Source of the DNA: Bacteroidales bacterium
GTDB taxonomy: Bacteria > Bacteroidota > Bacteroidia > Bacteroidales > F082
Direction of reading: 5' to 3'
DNA: 61,611 nt
Assembly (NCBI GenBank): GCA_017548125.1
Contig: JAFYNK010000093.1
Coordinates: 1-61,611, forward strand
The notes below the pieces were generated by a model. That model was not told the origin of the DNA. It searched no databases and was given only the letters and a program-made list of their open reading frames with translations. Position numbers and translations under genes: made by a program. Shown here one piece after another: positions 35,648 to 46,015 of the stretch; positions within the stretch are counted from its first letter, which is position 1, and each line of letters opens with the position of its first letter.

Positions 35648-36253
35648 TTATTTAGAATACAACTCAACGATAAGTTGTTCATTGATGGTTTCAGGAATGT
35701 CTTCACGGTTTGGATAGCCCATGAACTTACCGCAAAGTTTATCTGAATCCCATTCTAACCATGGATAGCGGTTTGTGTGACCTTCCACTGAATTAGTAAC
35801 GACTTCCAAGCTCTTGGATTTCTCACGTACTGCGATGATGTCGCCAACTTTTACGAGATAAGAAGGAATGTTGACAACTTTACCATTGACTGTAATATGA
35901 CGGTGGCTTACCATTTGACGTGCAGCTGCACGTGTTGGTGCTATACCGAAACGATAAACTAAGTTATCTAAACGTGATTCAATAAGTTGAAGTAAAATTT
36001 CACCTGTGATACCTTTTTTCTTATTTGCTTTTTCAAATAAGTTTCTGAACTGACGTTCTAAAATACCATAAGTGTATTTTGCTTTTTGTTTCTCCATCAA
36101 CTGTACACCATATTCAGAAACTTTCTTTCTTCTTTTTGCTGCACCATGTTGTCCTGGAGGATAATTTCTTTTTTCGTAATTTTTGTCAGCACCGTAGATT
36201 GGTTCACCAAATTTACGTGCAATTTTTGTTTTAGGACCTGTATATCTTGCCAT
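35648..36253 (-). CDS. rpsD: 30S ribosomal protein S4
   Basis: The 201-residue product starts [20 protein letters not shown]. Its S4 RNA-binding domain ([29 protein letters not shown]) lies near residues 91-119. The N-terminal region lacks the cysteine cluster of zinc-binding S4. S4 is an early 16S-binding assembly protein and in many bacteria the translational repressor of this operon. It lies between rpsK and rpoA. Confidence 0.97.
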   Translation of the reverse strand: MARYTGPKTKIARKFGEPIYGADKNYEKRNYPPGQHGAAKRRKKVSEYGVQLMEKQKAKYTYGILERQFRNLFEKANKKKGITGEILLQLIESRLDNLVYRFGIAPTRAAARQMVSHRHITVNGKVVNIPSYLVKVGDIIAVREKSKSLEVVTNSVEGHTNRYPWLEWDSDKLCGKFMGYPNREDIPETINEQLIVELYSK

Positions 36254-36283
36254 AACTCTTAATTTTTAAAATTTTAATAAAAA

Positions 36284-36673
36284 TTACACTCTTCTACGTT
36301 TAGGTGGACGGCAACCATTGTGTGGCAATGGAGTAACGTCAACGATTTCTGTTACTTCAATACCAGAAGCATTGATTGAACGAATAGCTGATTCACGTCC
36401 TGAACCTGGTCCTTTTACAAATACTTTTACTTTACGTAATCCCAAGTCATACGCTGTTTTAGAGCAATCTTCGGCTGCCATTTGAGCTGCGTATGGAGTG
36501 TTCTTTTTTGAACCTTTGAAGCCCATTTTTCCGGCTGATGCCCAAGAAATGACTTGTCCTTCATTGTTTGTCAAGGAAATGATGATGTTATTGAATGAAG
36601 CTTTAATAAATGCTTTTCCAACTGCTTCAATCTTAACAACACGTTTCTTAACGACTTTTGTGTTTTTTGCCAT
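36284..36673 (-). CDS. rpsK: 30S ribosomal protein S11
   Basis: The 129-residue product has the family core ([21 protein letters not shown], then [20 protein letters not shown]) and ends in the conserved [13 protein letters not shown]. It binds 16S rRNA at the platform, next to the mRNA exit path. The N-terminus is lysine rich. It is 53 nt after rpsM, the largest gap in the alpha cluster. Confidence 0.97.
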   Translation of the reverse strand: MAKNTKVVKKRVVKIEAVGKAFIKASFNNIIISLTNNEGQVISWASAGKMGFKGSKKNTPYAAQMAAEDCSKTAYDLGLRKVKVFVKGPGSGRESAIRSINASGIEVTEIVDVTPLPHNGCRPPKRRRV

Positions 36674-36726
36674 TTTTTAAATTGTGTTTTTAATGGTTTT
36701 TTATGATCCAACCAATAAGCTATTTA

Positions 36727-37104
36727 TTACTTAGTGGCTTTCTTTTTATTAGCAACAGTTTTCTTACGTCCCTTACGAGTACGTGCATTATTTTTAGTAC
36801 TTTGACCACGCAAAGGTAATCCAGCACGATGACGGATTCCTCTGTAACAACCAATATCCATTAAACGTTTGATATTGATTTGAATTTCACTACGAAGTTC
36901 ACCTTCTACTTTGTATTGGTCACCGATGATTGTACGGATAACATTTTGTTCATCATCGTTCCAATCTTGAACTTTCTTCTCTGGATCTACACCTGCTTTT
37001 GCAAGGATTTCTTTTGCAAGTGAACGTCCAATACCGTAAATGTAGGTTAAAGATATTTGACCTTGTTTGTTGTTAGGGATATCTACACCAGCGATTCTTG
37101 CCAT
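36727..37104 (-). CDS. rpsM: 30S ribosomal protein S13
   Basis: The 125-residue product starts [26 protein letters not shown], a perfect S13 beginning. It contains [22 protein letters not shown] and a basic C-terminal tail that reaches the P-site tRNA. It sits at the head of the subunit and contacts the large subunit. It lies 23 nt after rpmJ. Confidence 0.97.
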   Translation of the reverse strand: MARIAGVDIPNNKQGQISLTYIYGIGRSLAKEILAKAGVDPEKKVQDWNDDEQNVIRTIIGDQYKVEGELRSEIQINIKRLMDIGCYRGIRHRAGLPLRGQSTKNNARTRKGRKKTVANKKKATK

Positions 37105-37127
37105 AATTTTACTGTTTTACTTTGTTA

Positions 37128-37244
37128 TTAACCCTGACGTTGTTTTTCTTTAGGGTTCTTTTTGTTAATTACATACAATTTACCTTTACGACGCACAATT
37201 TTGCAATCGTCTGATCTCTTCTTGATTGATGCTCTGACTTTCAT
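37128..37244 (-). CDS. rpmJ: 50S ribosomal protein L36, zinc-free form
   Basis: The 38-residue product begins [20 protein letters not shown] and ends [11 protein letters not shown]. This is L36, but only one of the zinc-binding Cys/His residues (Cys14) remains, so it is the C-minus type that does not bind zinc. L36 supports 23S rRNA folding in the large subunit. It lies between infA and rpsM, the standard place. It is a short gene that is easily missed. Confidence 0.95.
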   Translation of the reverse strand: MKVRASIKKRSDDCKIVRRKGKLYVINKKNPKEKQRQG

Positions 37245-37321
37245 ATTACTTTTATTATCTTTATTTCTTTAAAGTCATTTTTAATTTATTCCTAATTTGC
37301 GGCTGCAAAGATAAGAAAAAT

Positions 37322-37540
37322 TTATTTATATCTGAATGTTATACGTCCTTTTGTTAAATCATAAGGTGACATTTCTAATCTTACTCTATCTCCAGGCAAT
37401 ATTTTTATGTAATGCATACGCATTTTTCCAGAAATATGAGCAATAATTTGAAGTCCGTTTTCCAATTCAACTCTGAACATTGCGTTACCTAATGATTCTA
37501 CAACTGTTCCGTCTTGTTCTATCGACAATTGTTTTGCCAT
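37322..37540 (-). CDS. infA: Translation initiation factor IF-1
   Basis: The 72-residue OB-fold protein contains [39 protein letters not shown], the usual IF-1 core. It blocks the A site during initiation and assists IF-2 and IF-3. The start lies 10 nt after the map stop, so the pair is co-transcribed. Length equals the family norm. Confidence 0.97.
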   Translation of the reverse strand: MAKQLSIEQDGTVVESLGNAMFRVELENGLQIIAHISGKMRMHYIKILPGDRVRLEMSPYDLTKGRITFRYK

Positions 37541-37550
37541 ATAATATTCT

Positions 37551-38321
37551 TTATTTATTGATTTCTTCTATCCATTCAAAACTTGATAAAATTTCTGCTT
37601 TTCCATTACGTATTGCAACGTCATGTTCAAAGTGTGCGGCTGGCATTCTATCTTTAGTCTTTATTGTCCAACCATCTCTTTCTTGAATTATGTCGCGTTT
37701 TCCAAAAGTTACCATTGGCTCAATAGCTATGACGATGCCTTCTGACAACTTCGTTCCTGTTCCACGTTTACCGTAGTTAGGAACTTGTGGATCTTCGTGC
37801 AATTTTCGACCTACACCATGTCCAACCAACTCTCGAACTACTCCATAACCAAACTGTTCAACATAACTTTGAATAGCATAACCAATATCTCCGATACGAT
37901 TACCTGCTACTGCTTGCTCGATACCTTTATATAAAGATTCATTAGATCTTTGCAGAAATAATTTAATTTCCTCGGATACCTCACCTACTGTAAATGTATA
38001 AGCTGAATCGCCGACGTAACCATCCAAAATCGTGCCACAATCAACAGAAACTATATCTCCGTCACGAAGTTCGTAATTACCTGGTATTCCATGTACTACA
38101 GCATCATTTACGGAGATGCATAGACTTCCGGGAAATCCACCATACCCCTTGAAGGCTGGTATTGCACCATTATCTCTGATAAATTCTTCAGCGATTCTAT
38201 CAAGTTCGATAGTACGGATACCCGGACGTATATGCTTGCCTACTTCACCGAGAGTCTTGCCCACGAGTAAAGCAGCTTTTCTTAGCAATTCAATTTCTTT
38301 ATCTGTTCTATAATGAATCAT
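37551..38321 (-). CDS. map: Methionine aminopeptidase, type I
   Basis: The 256-residue product has the metal-binding residues of MetAP in [22 protein letters not shown] (two Asp), [20 protein letters not shown] (His) and [11 protein letters not shown] (Glu), with a last Glu near the C-terminus. It removes the initiator methionine from new proteins. It has no N-terminal zinc-finger extension. It lies between secY and infA, the usual order in this phylum. Confidence 0.97.
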   Translation of the reverse strand: MIHYRTDKEIELLRKAALLVGKTLGEVGKHIRPGIRTIELDRIAEEFIRDNGAIPAFKGYGGFPGSLCISVNDAVVHGIPGNYELRDGDIVSVDCGTILDGYVGDSAYTFTVGEVSEEIKLFLQRSNESLYKGIEQAVAGNRIGDIGYAIQSYVEQFGYGVVRELVGHGVGRKLHEDPQVPNYGKRGTGTKLSEGIVIAIEPMVTFGKRDIIQERDGWTIKTKDRMPAAHFEHDVAIRNGKAEILSSFEWIEEINK

Positions 38322-38332
38322 ATTAAGAAATC

Positions 38333-39685
38333 TTACATTCTTCCTGAACGTCCTTTAATACGACCAGTTTTTGTTAAACCATCATAGTGACGCATTAAAA
38401 GATGACTTTCTATTTGTTGTAAAGTATCTAACACAACACCGACAAGAATCAACAATGATGTACCACCGTAGAATTGTGAGAACTGTTGATTTACGCCGAG
38501 AATTGATACTATAGCTGGCATAATAGCTACAACACCTAAGAACAATGAACCTGGTAATGTAATTCTTGAAATAATATCATCAAAGAATTCTTGTGTCTTC
38601 TTACCTGGTTTAACACCTGGAATAAAACCACCGTTTTTCTTAATATCTTCTGCCATTTGTGCTGGATTGATTGTAACAGCTGTGTAGAAGTATGTGAAAG
38701 CGATGATAAAAATGAAGAATACAAAGTTATACCAGAAACCATTCATATTTGTGAATGCTGTCATGAAACCTGACATTTGTTCTGTTTGAGTAAAACCTGC
38801 TATAGTAATAGGTACAAACATGATTGCCTGAGCAAAGATGATTGGCATAACACCAGCTGCATTCACTTTTAAAGGAATATATTGACGTACGCCACCATAT
38901 TGTTTGTTACCAACAACACGTTTAGCATACTGTACTGGTATTTTACGAGTACCTTGTACTAACAAAATAGTCATTATTATTACAAGTACAAGAACAACGA
39001 TCTCAATCAAGAAGAAGATTGGACCACCGTGACCTTGTGTAAAACGAGATGCAACTTCAGCAAACAAAGCAAATGGTAAACGAGCAATGATACCAATCAT
39101 AATAATCATAGAAATACCATTACCAATACCTTTATCTGTAATACGTTCACCGAGCCACATTACGAACAATGTACCTGCTATAAGGATAACTACTGATGAA
39201 ATCCAGAAGAATAATGTTGGTGAGCCGCCTGCTACAAATGGATATATAGCTTCTGCTGGAAGTTGTGCACGCAAGTTAGCAATATAACCTGGAGCTTGAG
39301 CAGCAACTATGAGAACTGTTAAGTAGCGTGTAATTTGGTTAATTTTACGACGTCCGCTTTCACCTTCTTTTTGTAAACGTTGGAAATAAGGTATTGCCAT
39401 ACCCAACAGCTGAACTATAATAGAAGCTGTGATATATGGCATAATACCTAATGCGAATACTGAAGCGTTAGCGAAAGCACCACCTGAGAACATATTCAAC
39501 AAACCGAGAAGGCCACTACTGCTTTGGTTTTGCAGTTGAGTGAGTTGTTCTGGGTCGATTCCCGGGAGAACCACGTAAGAACCGAAACGATAAATTAAGA
39601 TAATTAATATCGTATAGGTGATACGCTTACGGAGTTCCTCAATTTTAAAGATATTTCGTATGTTTTCTCTGAGACGTTTGTTCAT
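38333..39685 (-). CDS. secY: Preprotein translocase subunit SecY
   Basis: The product has 450 residues from ATG 39685 (MNKRLRENIRNIFKIEELRKRI), which aligns with the usual SecY start. Ten membrane helices are visible, and LGIMPYITASIIVQLLG and FYTAVTINPAQMAEDIKKNGGFIPG are family signatures. SecY is the protein-conducting channel of the inner membrane. An in-frame ATG at 39742 would add 19 hydrophobic residues and a possible eleventh helix. A promoter-like TATTTTTG (minus, 39715-39722) lies in that stretch, so I prefer the shorter form. It follows rplO. Confidence 0.95.
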   Translation of the reverse strand: MNKRLRENIRNIFKIEELRKRITYTILIILIYRFGSYVVLPGIDPEQLTQLQNQSSSGLLGLLNMFSGGAFANASVFALGIMPYITASIIVQLLGMAIPYFQRLQKEGESGRRKINQITRYLTVLIVAAQAPGYIANLRAQLPAEAIYPFVAGGSPTLFFWISSVVILIAGTLFVMWLGERITDKGIGNGISMIIMIGIIARLPFALFAEVASRFTQGHGGPIFFLIEIVVLVLVIIMTILLVQGTRKIPVQYAKRVVGNKQYGGVRQYIPLKVNAAGVMPIIFAQAIMFVPITIAGFTQTEQMSGFMTAFTNMNGFWYNFVFFIFIIAFTYFYTAVTINPAQMAEDIKKNGGFIPGVKPGKKTQEFFDDIISRITLPGSLFLGVVAIMPAIVSILGVNQQFSQFYGGTSLLILVGVVLDTLQQIESHLLMRHYDGLTKTGRIKGRSGRM

Positions 39686-39761
39686 CCAAAGAATAGCTGC
39701 AATTACAACACATACAAAAATAACTATTAATAACTCCTTCATATCTCTTCAGTTTTATTTA

Positions 39762-40205
39762 TTATATTTTCTCAATTGTTCCACCAGCATTTGTAATAGC
39801 TGTTTCAGCGCTCTTTGAGAAAGCATGTGCTTTAACAGTCATTTTTGCCTGTAATTCTCCGTTACCAAGAATCTTAACGAGTTCATTCTTACCTACGAAG
39901 CCATTTTCCATTAATAATTCAGGAGTAATGTCCATGATGCCGCAGTCAGCGAAGTCTTGAAGAACTTCAATATTAACTGCACGGAAGAATTTACGGTTGA
40001 TATTCTTGAATCCGAATTTAGGGACAAGACGTGCCAATGGCATTTGACCGCCTTCATAACCGATTTTGTGTGAAGTACCAGAGCGTGAGCCTGCACCTTT
40101 GTGACCACGTGTTGATGTGCCACCTCTACCAGAACCTTGTCCACGACCGATTCTTTTGCGTGCCTTGACTGAGCCTTTTGCTGGTTTAAGATTACTAAGA
40201 TCCAT
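39762..40205 (-). CDS. rplO: 50S ribosomal protein L15
   Basis: The 147-residue product has the glycine- and arginine-rich N-terminus of L15 (GSVKARKRIGRGQGSGRGG, then STRGHKGAGSRSG) and a globular C-terminus ending GGTIEKI. L15 is a late-assembling large-subunit protein. It lies between rpmD and secY, as in most spc operons. Confidence 0.97.
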   Translation of the reverse strand: MDLSNLKPAKGSVKARKRIGRGQGSGRGGTSTRGHKGAGSRSGTSHKIGYEGGQMPLARLVPKFGFKNINRKFFRAVNIEVLQDFADCGIMDITPELLMENGFVGKNELVKILGNGELQAKMTVKAHAFSKSAETAITNAGGTIEKI

Positions 40206-40233
40206 ACTTATTATTTATTTCTTAGTTCAACAA

Positions 40234-40416
40234 TTAAATTTCTTCTATTTTGAGAAGGTGTTTTACCTTTTCAACCATACCGGCGATACATGGATTTTCC
40301 ATATCGACCTCTACAGATTGGTTCATCTTTCTAAGACGTAAAGCTACTAATGTATCTTTTTGGTCTTGTGGTCTGCCGATGCCACTTCTAACCTGAGTAA
40401 TTCTAACTTTTTTCAT
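40234..40416 (-). CDS. rpmD: 50S ribosomal protein L30
   Basis: The product has 60 residues from ATG 40416 (MKKVRITQVRSGIGRPQDQK). A longer in-frame start at 40458 reaches back into rpsE and gives a non-homologous N-terminus. LRKMNQSVEVDMENPCIAGMV covers the rest of the L30 fold. It is 10 nt after rpsE. Confidence 0.95.
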   Translation of the reverse strand: MKKVRITQVRSGIGRPQDQKDTLVALRLRKMNQSVEVDMENPCIAGMVEKVKHLLKIEEI

Positions 40417-40426
40417 TGCTTTAAGA

Positions 40427-40945
40427 TTATCCGTTAAACACCACATCCATATCAACACCTCTCATTTCAGCTACCATACGAGCATCACGCATTTGGCTTA
40501 ATGCAGCAAAAGTAGCTTTCACAACTGAGTGAGGGTTTGAAGAACCTTTTGACTTAGCCAAGACGTTTTTAACGCCGACGCTTTCCAATACAGCACGCAT
40601 AGCACCACCTGCAATAACACCAGTACCTGGAGTTGCTGGTTGAACGTAAACGTATGCTCCGCAATATTTACCATATTGTTCGTGAGGAAGGGTTCCGTTG
40701 ATAATTGGAACTTTAATTAAGTTTTTCTTTGCATCATCAACACCTTTTGCAACAGCGGCTTGAACTTCCTTGGCTTTACCAAGTCCGTAACCTACCACGC
40801 CATTTTCGTTGCCGACAACAACTATAGCTGAGAAGCTAAAAGTACGTCCGCCTTTGGTAACCTTGGTGACGCGTTGAACGCTTACCAAACGTTCTTTAAA
40901 CTCGATTTCCGAAGTTTTTACTCTTTTTACGTTGACTTCTGACAT
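40427..40945 (-). CDS. rpsE: 30S ribosomal protein S5
   Basis: The 172-residue product has the S5 double-stranded-RNA-binding fold ([19 protein letters not shown], then [16 protein letters not shown]) and the C-terminal [17 protein letters not shown]5 takes part in decoding accuracy. The loop and glycine residues appear normal. It sits 4 nt after rplR. Confidence 0.97.
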   Translation of the reverse strand: MSEVNVKRVKTSEIEFKERLVSVQRVTKVTKGGRTFSFSAIVVVGNENGVVGYGLGKAKEVQAAVAKGVDDAKKNLIKVPIINGTLPHEQYGKYCGAYVYVQPATPGTGVIAGGAMRAVLESVGVKNVLAKSKGSSNPHSVVKATFAALSQMRDARMVAEMRGVDMDVVFNG

Positions 40946-40949
40946 AGCT

Positions 40950-41309
40950 TTAGAATTTTAATCCACCATTACGAGCTCCATCTGCTAAAGATTTTACTCT
41001 ACCATGATACAAATAACCATTACGATCGAAAACAACAGTTTCAATACCAGCTGCTTTAGCTTTTTCAGCGATTAATGCACCAACTTTAGCTGCTTTTTCA
41101 ATCTTTGTAATTTTTTCATCTTCGATTCCGTTCTCACGTGAACTTGCAGCGAGTAATGTTTTACCTGCAAGGTCATCAATTAATTGAACGTAAATTTGTT
41201 TATTGCTTCTGAAGACAGACAATCTTGGACGTTCAGCTGTACCGTTAACGATCTTTCTGACGCGTCTTTTAATATTCAATCTTCTTCTAATCTTTTTAAC
41301 TTTAACCAT
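40950..41309 (-). CDS. rplR: 50S ribosomal protein L18
   Basis: The product has 119 residues from ATG 41309 ([19 protein letters not shown]). An upstream in-frame TTG at 41327 would add six residues and is unlikely. [20 protein letters not shown] and [22 protein letters not shown] are L18 signatures. It binds 5S rRNA together with L5. Confidence 0.96.
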   Translation of the reverse strand: MVKVKKIRRRLNIKRRVRKIVNGTAERPRLSVFRSNKQIYVQLIDDLAGKTLLAASSRENGIEDEKITKIEKAAKVGALIAEKAKAAGIETVVFDRNGYLYHGRVKSLADGARNGGLKF

Positions 41310-41340
41310 CTTAATTGCGTTTTTCAATTATCGATTAACA

Positions 41341-41895
41341 TTATTTACCTGCTGCTTTACCTTGTTTACGTCTCAAGACTTCGCCAACAAACTTAATACC
41401 TTTACCCTTGTAAGGTTCTGGTTTACGGAATGAACGAATCTTAGCTGCAACTTGACCGAGCAACTGTTTATCGTAAGAACGCAACTTGATGATAGGGTTC
41501 TTACCTCTTTCGTTTACTGTTTCTACTTTAATTTCTTCTGGGAATACCATAAGAATTGTATGTGAGAAACCGAGTGATAATTCTAATTGTTGACCTTTAG
41601 CTTCAGCTTTATAACCAACACCAACAAGTTCTTGTACTGTTTCAAAGCCTTCTGATACGCCTTTTACCATGTTGAAGAACAATGCGCGGTAGAGACCATG
41701 TTTAGCACCTGCTTTAGGAATGTTAGCTGGTTCAACAATAACAAAACCGTCTTCAATTTTTACATTAACATCACCGTGAAAATCTTGTGACAATTGTCCC
41801 AATTTTCCTTTAGCTGTAAAAACGTTATCGTTTACTGATACTTCGACACCTGCTGGGATAGCGATAGGCATCTTTCCAATTCTTGATAATGACAT
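41341..41895 (-). CDS. rplF: 50S ribosomal protein L6
   Basis: The 184-residue product is a two-domain L6 with MSLSRIGKMPIAIPAGVEV at the start and the signature PEPYKGKGIKFVGEVLRRKQGKA near the end. It lies near the factor-binding centre of the large subunit. It is between rpsH and rplR. Confidence 0.97.
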   Translation of the reverse strand: MSLSRIGKMPIAIPAGVEVSVNDNVFTAKGKLGQLSQDFHGDVNVKIEDGFVIVEPANIPKAGAKHGLYRALFFNMVKGVSEGFETVQELVGVGYKAEAKGQQLELSLGFSHTILMVFPEEIKVETVNERGKNPIIKLRSYDKQLLGQVAAKIRSFRKPEPYKGKGIKFVGEVLRRKQGKAAGK

Positions 41896-41911
41896 TGCTA
41901 TTCTCCTTTCA

Positions 41912-42310
41912 TTAACTTACGTAACATAAAACTTCGCCACCGATATGAAGTTGACGTGCTTCTTTATCAGTCATAATACCTCTTGATGTTGAGATGATAG
42001 CGATACCTAAACCGTTCATCACTCTAGGGAGGTTTTCAGAATCAGCATATTTACGCAAACCTGGAGTTGAAACTCTTTGAATTGACATAATAGCTGGTTG
42101 TTTTGTTACAGGATGATATTTCAAAGCGATTTTAATAACACCTTGTGGTCCTTCTTCTTCAAATTTATAGTTAAGAATATAACCTTTTTCGAAAAGAATT
42201 TGGGTAATAGCTTTCTTCACATTTGAAGCAGGGACTTCAACTATTCTATGTTTAGCGTTGACAGCATTACGGATGCGTGTCAAGAAATCTGCTATAGGAT
42301 CTGTAATCAT
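41912..42310 (-). CDS. rpsH: 30S ribosomal protein S8
   Basis: The 132-residue product starts [21 protein letters not shown] and has the RNA-binding C-terminal core [21 protein letters not shown]8 binds helix 21 of 16S rRNA and in E. coli represses the spc operon; whether it does so here is not shown. It lies 18 nt after rpsN. Confidence 0.97.
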   Translation of the reverse strand: MITDPIADFLTRIRNAVNAKHRIVEVPASNVKKAITQILFEKGYILNYKFEEEGPQGVIKIALKYHPVTKQPAIMSIQRVSTPGLRKYADSENLPRVMNGLGIAIISTSRGIMTDKEARQLHIGGEVLCYVS

Positions 42311-42328
42311 TGTCTTAATTTTTAATGT

Positions 42329-42598
42329 TTACCAACTTGCTTTTTTAACACCTGGAATTAAACCTTTCAGTGCCATTTCACGGAAGTTGATACGTGAAAT
42401 GCCGAACTGACGCATGTAACCTTTTGGACGTCCGGTAAGCTGACAGCGATTATGCAGACGAATAGGAGAAGAGTTTTTAGGAAGTTTTTGAAGGCCGATA
42501 TAATCGCCAGCTTCCTTAAGAGCAGCACGTTTAGCTGCATATTTTTCAACCATTTGTGCTCTTTTACGCTCACGAGCTTTCATTGACTCTTTTGCCAT
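42329..42598 (-). CDS. rpsN: 30S ribosomal protein S14, zinc-free long form
   Basis: The 89-residue product is the longer C-minus S14. It carries [24 protein letters not shown] and lacks the CxxC...CxxC zinc site of the short form. It binds 16S rRNA in the head of the small subunit. It is 3 nt after rplE, so translation is probably coupled. Confidence 0.96.
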   Translation of the reverse strand: MAKESMKARERKRAQMVEKYAAKRAALKEAGDYIGLQKLPKNSSPIRLHNRCQLTGRPKGYMRQFGISRINFREMALKGLIPGVKKASW

Positions 42599-42601
42599 AC
42601 C

Positions 42602-43162
42602 TTACTGTTTTTTCTGATTTTTAAATGGAAGACCAAATTGTTTCAACAAGGCCATTGCTTCCTTGTCGGTTTTTGCTGAAGTTACAAAGGTTATATCCAT
42701 ACCATTGATACGACTTACTTTGTCCATATCGATTTCTGGGAAAATGATTTGCTCAGTAACGCCGAAGCTGTAGTTTCCGCGTCCGTCGAAACCTTTGTCG
42801 TTAATACCTCTGAAGTCGCGTACACGTGGTAAAGCAACAGCGACAAGGCGTTCGAGAAATTCGTACATTCTGTCACCACGCAAAGTTACACGTACACCGA
42901 TCGGGTTTCCGCGACGTAACTTAAAGTTAGAAACGTCACATTTAGAAATAGTCGGAACGGCTTTTTGTCCGGTAATAGCAGACATTTCTTCTACACCATA
43001 GTCAATCAGTTTTTTGTCAGCTAAAGCTGCGCCAATACCCTGATTGAGTGAAATTTTCAAAAGCCGTGGAACCTGCATCACAGTTTTGTATTGAAATTCC
43101 TTCATTAATGCAGGCACGATTTCACTCTTATACTGTTCTCTGAGTTTAGGTTGATAATTCAT
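42602..43162 (-). CDS. rplE: 50S ribosomal protein L5
   Basis: The 186-residue product has [16 protein letters not shown] and the family stretch [21 protein letters not shown], ending [12 protein letters not shown]5 binds 5S rRNA and contacts P-site tRNA. Its ATG overlaps the rplX stop by one base. Confidence 0.97.
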   Translation of the reverse strand: MNYQPKLREQYKSEIVPALMKEFQYKTVMQVPRLLKISLNQGIGAALADKKLIDYGVEEMSAITGQKAVPTISKCDVSNFKLRRGNPIGVRVTLRGDRMYEFLERLVAVALPRVRDFRGINDKGFDGRGNYSFGVTEQIIFPEIDMDKVSRINGMDITFVTSAKTDKEAMALLKQFGLPFKNQKKQ

Positions 43163-43479
43163 TATTTTATAACCTCCCCTGATTTTTTAGAATAACGGAT
43201 TGATTTACCATTTTCATCTTGTTTACGACCGATGCGGCCTGGCTTGCCGTTTTTATCACATACCATAAGGTTTGAGATATGAACTCCAGCCTCTTTTTTA
43301 ACGATACCACCTTTAGGATTCTCTGTGCTTGGACGAGCATGCTTAGAGACTAAATTGACACCATCAACAATAGCTCTTTGTTTTTCAACATCAACGCTAA
43401 GAACTGTGCCTTTTTTTCCTTTTTGGGTTCCGGAGATAACTAAAACGTTATCACCTTTCTTTAAATGTAATTTACTCAT
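43162..43479 (-). CDS. rplX: 50S ribosomal protein L24
   Basis: The 105-residue product has an N-terminal KOW motif ([20 protein letters not shown]) and [15 protein letters not shown]24 starts large-subunit assembly near the tunnel exit. It lies between rplN and rplE. Confidence 0.97.
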   Translation of the reverse strand: MSKLHLKKGDNVLVISGTQKGKKGTVLSVDVEKQRAIVDGVNLVSKHARPSTENPKGGIVKKEAGVHISNLMVCDKNGKPGRIGRKQDENGKSIRYSKKSGEVIK

Positions 43480-43498
43480 AACTTGTCCCTTTCTTTAA

Positions 43499-43867
43499 TT
43501 AAAGTACCTCAGGTGCAAGAGATACGATCTTCATATATTGTTTCTCACGCAACTCTCTGGCTACTGGTCCAAAGATACGAGTTCCTACCATTTCGCCTGC
43601 GTTATTTAACAAAACGCATGCGTTATCGTCGAAACGAATGTATGAGCCGTCAGCACGGCGGATTTCTTTCTTAGTACGAACTACGACAGCTTTAACAACA
43701 GCACCTTTTTTCACGTTACCACCTGGGGTAGCGTCTTTTACTGTTACTACTATCACGTCGCCTATGCCGGCATAACGTTTTTTTGTACCGCCTAAAACTC
43801 TGATGCAGAGAACTTCTCTTGCGCCACTGTTATCGGCAACTGCAAGTCTTGATTCTTGTTGTAACAT
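43499..43867 (-). CDS. rplN: 50S ribosomal protein L14
   Basis: The 122-residue product starts [20 protein letters not shown] and contains the L14 signature around [19 protein letters not shown] and [13 protein letters not shown]. It forms an intersubunit bridge. Its start overlaps the rpsQ stop by one base. Confidence 0.98.
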   Translation of the reverse strand: MLQQESRLAVADNSGAREVLCIRVLGGTKKRYAGIGDVIVVTVKDATPGGNVKKGAVVKAVVVRTKKEIRRADGSYIRFDDNACVLLNNAGEMVGTRIFGPVARELREKQYMKIVSLAPEVL

Positions 43868-44121
43868 TACTTAGCCCTTTCTATTATTTCAACGAGTCTC
43901 CAACGTTTGTTCTTACTTAACGGACGAGTTTCCATGATACGTACTGTGTCACCAATATTGCATTCATTTTTCTCGTCATGTGCCATAAAACGTGTAGAAT
44001 TCTTAACGAATTTACCGTAAATAGGGTGTTTGGTACGACGTTCAATAACAACGACTATGGTTTTATCCATTTTGTTGCTAGCAACAACGCCTATTCTCTC
44101 TTTTCTAAGATTTCTTTCCAT
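43867..44121 (-). CDS. rpsQ: 30S ribosomal protein S17
   Basis: The 84-residue OB-fold protein contains [20 protein letters not shown] and [20 protein letters not shown], both S17 signatures. It is a primary 16S-binding protein. It lies between rpmC and rplN. Confidence 0.97.
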   Translation of the reverse strand: MERNLRKERIGVVASNKMDKTIVVVIERRTKHPIYGKFVKNSTRFMAHDEKNECNIGDTVRIMETRPLSKNKRWRLVEIIERAK

Positions 44122-44142
44122 GATAATTCCTTATTGTCGTTA

Positions 44143-44355
44143 TTATTTATTGTCTTTTTTACCTTCAATGATCTGACGTTTTCTAAGTTCAGTCATCATT
44201 CTTGCGATTTCTTTGCGACAAGCGCCTAATTTATGTGGATTATCCAGCGGAGAAACTGCATGGTTGAGCTTCATTTTTACGTATTGTGTACGTTGCTCTT
44301 CGATGCGTTCCATCAAATCAGCTGTACTTAATTCATTGATAGCTTCTTTTTTCAT
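44143..44355 (-). CDS. rpmC: 50S ribosomal protein L29
   Basis: The 70-residue two-helix protein includes ELSTADLMERIEEQRTQYVK and KLGACRKEIARMMTELRKR. L29 sits at the tunnel exit and contributes to the binding site of trigger factor and SRP. It is 18 nt after rplP. Confidence 0.96.
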   Translation of the reverse strand: MKKEAINELSTADLMERIEEQRTQYVKMKLNHAVSPLDNPHKLGACRKEIARMMTELRKRQIIEGKKDNK

Positions 44356-44373
44356 AGTGCTTGTTCCTTCTTA

Positions 44374-44793
44374 TTATTCAACATAATCTCTTCTTACAAC
44401 AAACTTTGTTGTAACTGGTAACTTTTGAGCGGCTAAACGCATAGCTTCTTTAGCAATTGCTAATGGCACGCCTTCAGCTTCGAAAAGCATATGGCCAGGA
44501 TATACGCGAGCTGCAAAGTATTCAACATCTCCTTTACCTTTACCCATACGAACGTCTTGAGGCTTCTTGGTGATAGGTTTATCAGGGAATATTCTAATCC
44601 AGATTTGTCCCTCACGTTTCATATAACGAGTAACAGCTTGACGAGCAGCTTCAATTTGACGAGCTGTGATCAATGCGTCCTCCATTGATTTTATTCCAAA
44701 AGTTCCGAATGCAAGTTCATGTCCGCGGTGAGCGATACCTTTAATCTTGCTCTTCTGAGGTCTTCTGAATCTTGTTCTTTTAGGTTGTAACAT
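44374..44793 (-). CDS. rplP: 50S ribosomal protein L16
   Basis: The 139-residue product starts [20 protein letters not shown] and carries [22 protein letters not shown]. It helps position A-site tRNA in the peptidyl transferase centre. It lies between rpsC and rpmC. Confidence 0.98.
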   Translation of the reverse strand: MLQPKRTRFRRPQKSKIKGIAHRGHELAFGTFGIKSMEDALITARQIEAARQAVTRYMKREGQIWIRIFPDKPITKKPQDVRMGKGKGDVEYFAARVYPGHMLFEAEGVPLAIAKEAMRLAAQKLPVTTKFVVRRDYVE

Positions 44794-44817
44794 CGTTTAT
44801 AGATTTTTTATTTACTC

Positions 44818-45552
44818 TTACTTATTGCTACTATTACGTTTATTACGACGTGGAGCTCCTCCGTTTTGCTTTGGTGCTGACTGTTTTTTAGTTGCACTTG
44901 CAATTGAGGTTGGTACTAATTCAGGTTTACCGTAGATCTCACCTTTGCAGATCCAAACTTTAATACCGATACGTCCGTAAGTTGTATGTGCTTCAACTAA
45001 TGAATAATCGATATCTGCTCTGAGTGTATGCAATGGAATACGACCTTCTTTGTATGTTTCTTGGCGAGCCATTTCAGCACCACCAACACGACCTGATGCA
45101 ATAACTTTGATACCTTCTGCTCCGATACGCATAGTTCCTGACACAGCTGTTTTGATAGCACGACGGAATGAAACGCGGCCTTCAATTTGTTTTGCAATTG
45201 TGCTAGCTACTATATAAGCATCGAGTTCAGGTCTCTTAATCTCACTGATATTAATTTGAACTTCTTTTCCAGTGAGTTTCTTTAATTCTTCTTTTAATTT
45301 ATCTACTTCTTGACCACCTCTACCTATAATCATACCTGGACGGGCTGTGAAGATAGTTACGGTCACGAGTTTAAGTGAACGTTCGATAGCAATTTTTGAG
45401 ATACCTGCTTTTCCGAGACGTGCGTTCAAATACTTACGGATTTGATCGTCTTCTACAAGTTTCTTTGAAAAATCTCTACCGCCATACCAATTGGAATCCC
45501 AACCTTTGATGATTCCTAATCTAAGACCTATTGGATTTGTTTTTTGTCCCAT
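44818..45552 (-). CDS. rpsC: 30S ribosomal protein S3
   Basis: The 244-residue product has a KH domain ([20 protein letters not shown] near residues 71-90) and the C-terminal signature [21 protein letters not shown] basic Asn/Lys/Arg-rich tail follows. S3 lines the mRNA entry channel and has helicase-related function. It lies 19 nt after rplV. Confidence 0.98.
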   Translation of the reverse strand: MGQKTNPIGLRLGIIKGWDSNWYGGRDFSKKLVEDDQIRKYLNARLGKAGISKIAIERSLKLVTVTIFTARPGMIIGRGGQEVDKLKEELKKLTGKEVQINISEIKRPELDAYIVASTIAKQIEGRVSFRRAIKTAVSGTMRIGAEGIKVIASGRVGGAEMARQETYKEGRIPLHTLRADIDYSLVEAHTTYGRIGIKVWICKGEIYGKPELVPTSIASATKKQSAPKQNGGAPRRNKRNSSNK

Positions 45553-45571
45553 TGTAAACTCTTATTAATTT

Positions 45572-46000
45572 TTATTCTTCTACTTTTGCCTCGACATTAA
45601 CGTCAGCAATTCTACTATCGACAACTATAGTGATATGGTTTGAACGTTTGCGGATTCGGTGTGCACGACCTTGTGGAGCCGGTTGAATACGTTTCAATGT
45701 ACGACCTTCATCTACAAATACTTCTTTAACATATAAGTTAGCGTCTTCGATACGTTTTCCTTCATTTTTAGCTTCCCAGTTTGCTATTGCTGAACGAAGT
45801 AATTTATACATCGGTTTTGCAGCAGCTTTGGGTGAGTACATCAAGGCATGCAGTGCAAGTTCCACTTTCATTCCTCTAATCATGTCAGCAACTAAACGCA
45901 TCTTACGAGGCGATGTAGGCACGTCCATCAATTTTGCCATAGCAACATGTTTACGTGCTTCTTTTATAGCTTCTGCTCTATTATGTTTTCTTGCTCCCAT
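45572..46000 (-). CDS. rplV: 50S ribosomal protein L22
   Basis: The 142-residue product has [20 protein letters not shown] and the tunnel-reaching hairpin with [21 protein letters not shown]22 lines the exit tunnel, and changes in its loop affect macrolide sensitivity in other bacteria; the loop looks intact. An N-terminal extension of about 20 residues precedes the family core. Confidence 0.97.
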   Translation of the reverse strand: MGARKHNRAEAIKEARKHVAMAKLMDVPTSPRKMRLVADMIRGMKVELALHALMYSPKAAAKPMYKLLRSAIANWEAKNEGKRIEDANLYVKEVFVDEGRTLKRIQPAPQGRAHRIRKRSNHITIVVDSRIADVNVEAKVEE

Positions 46001-46015
46001 ACTATTCTTTATTTA

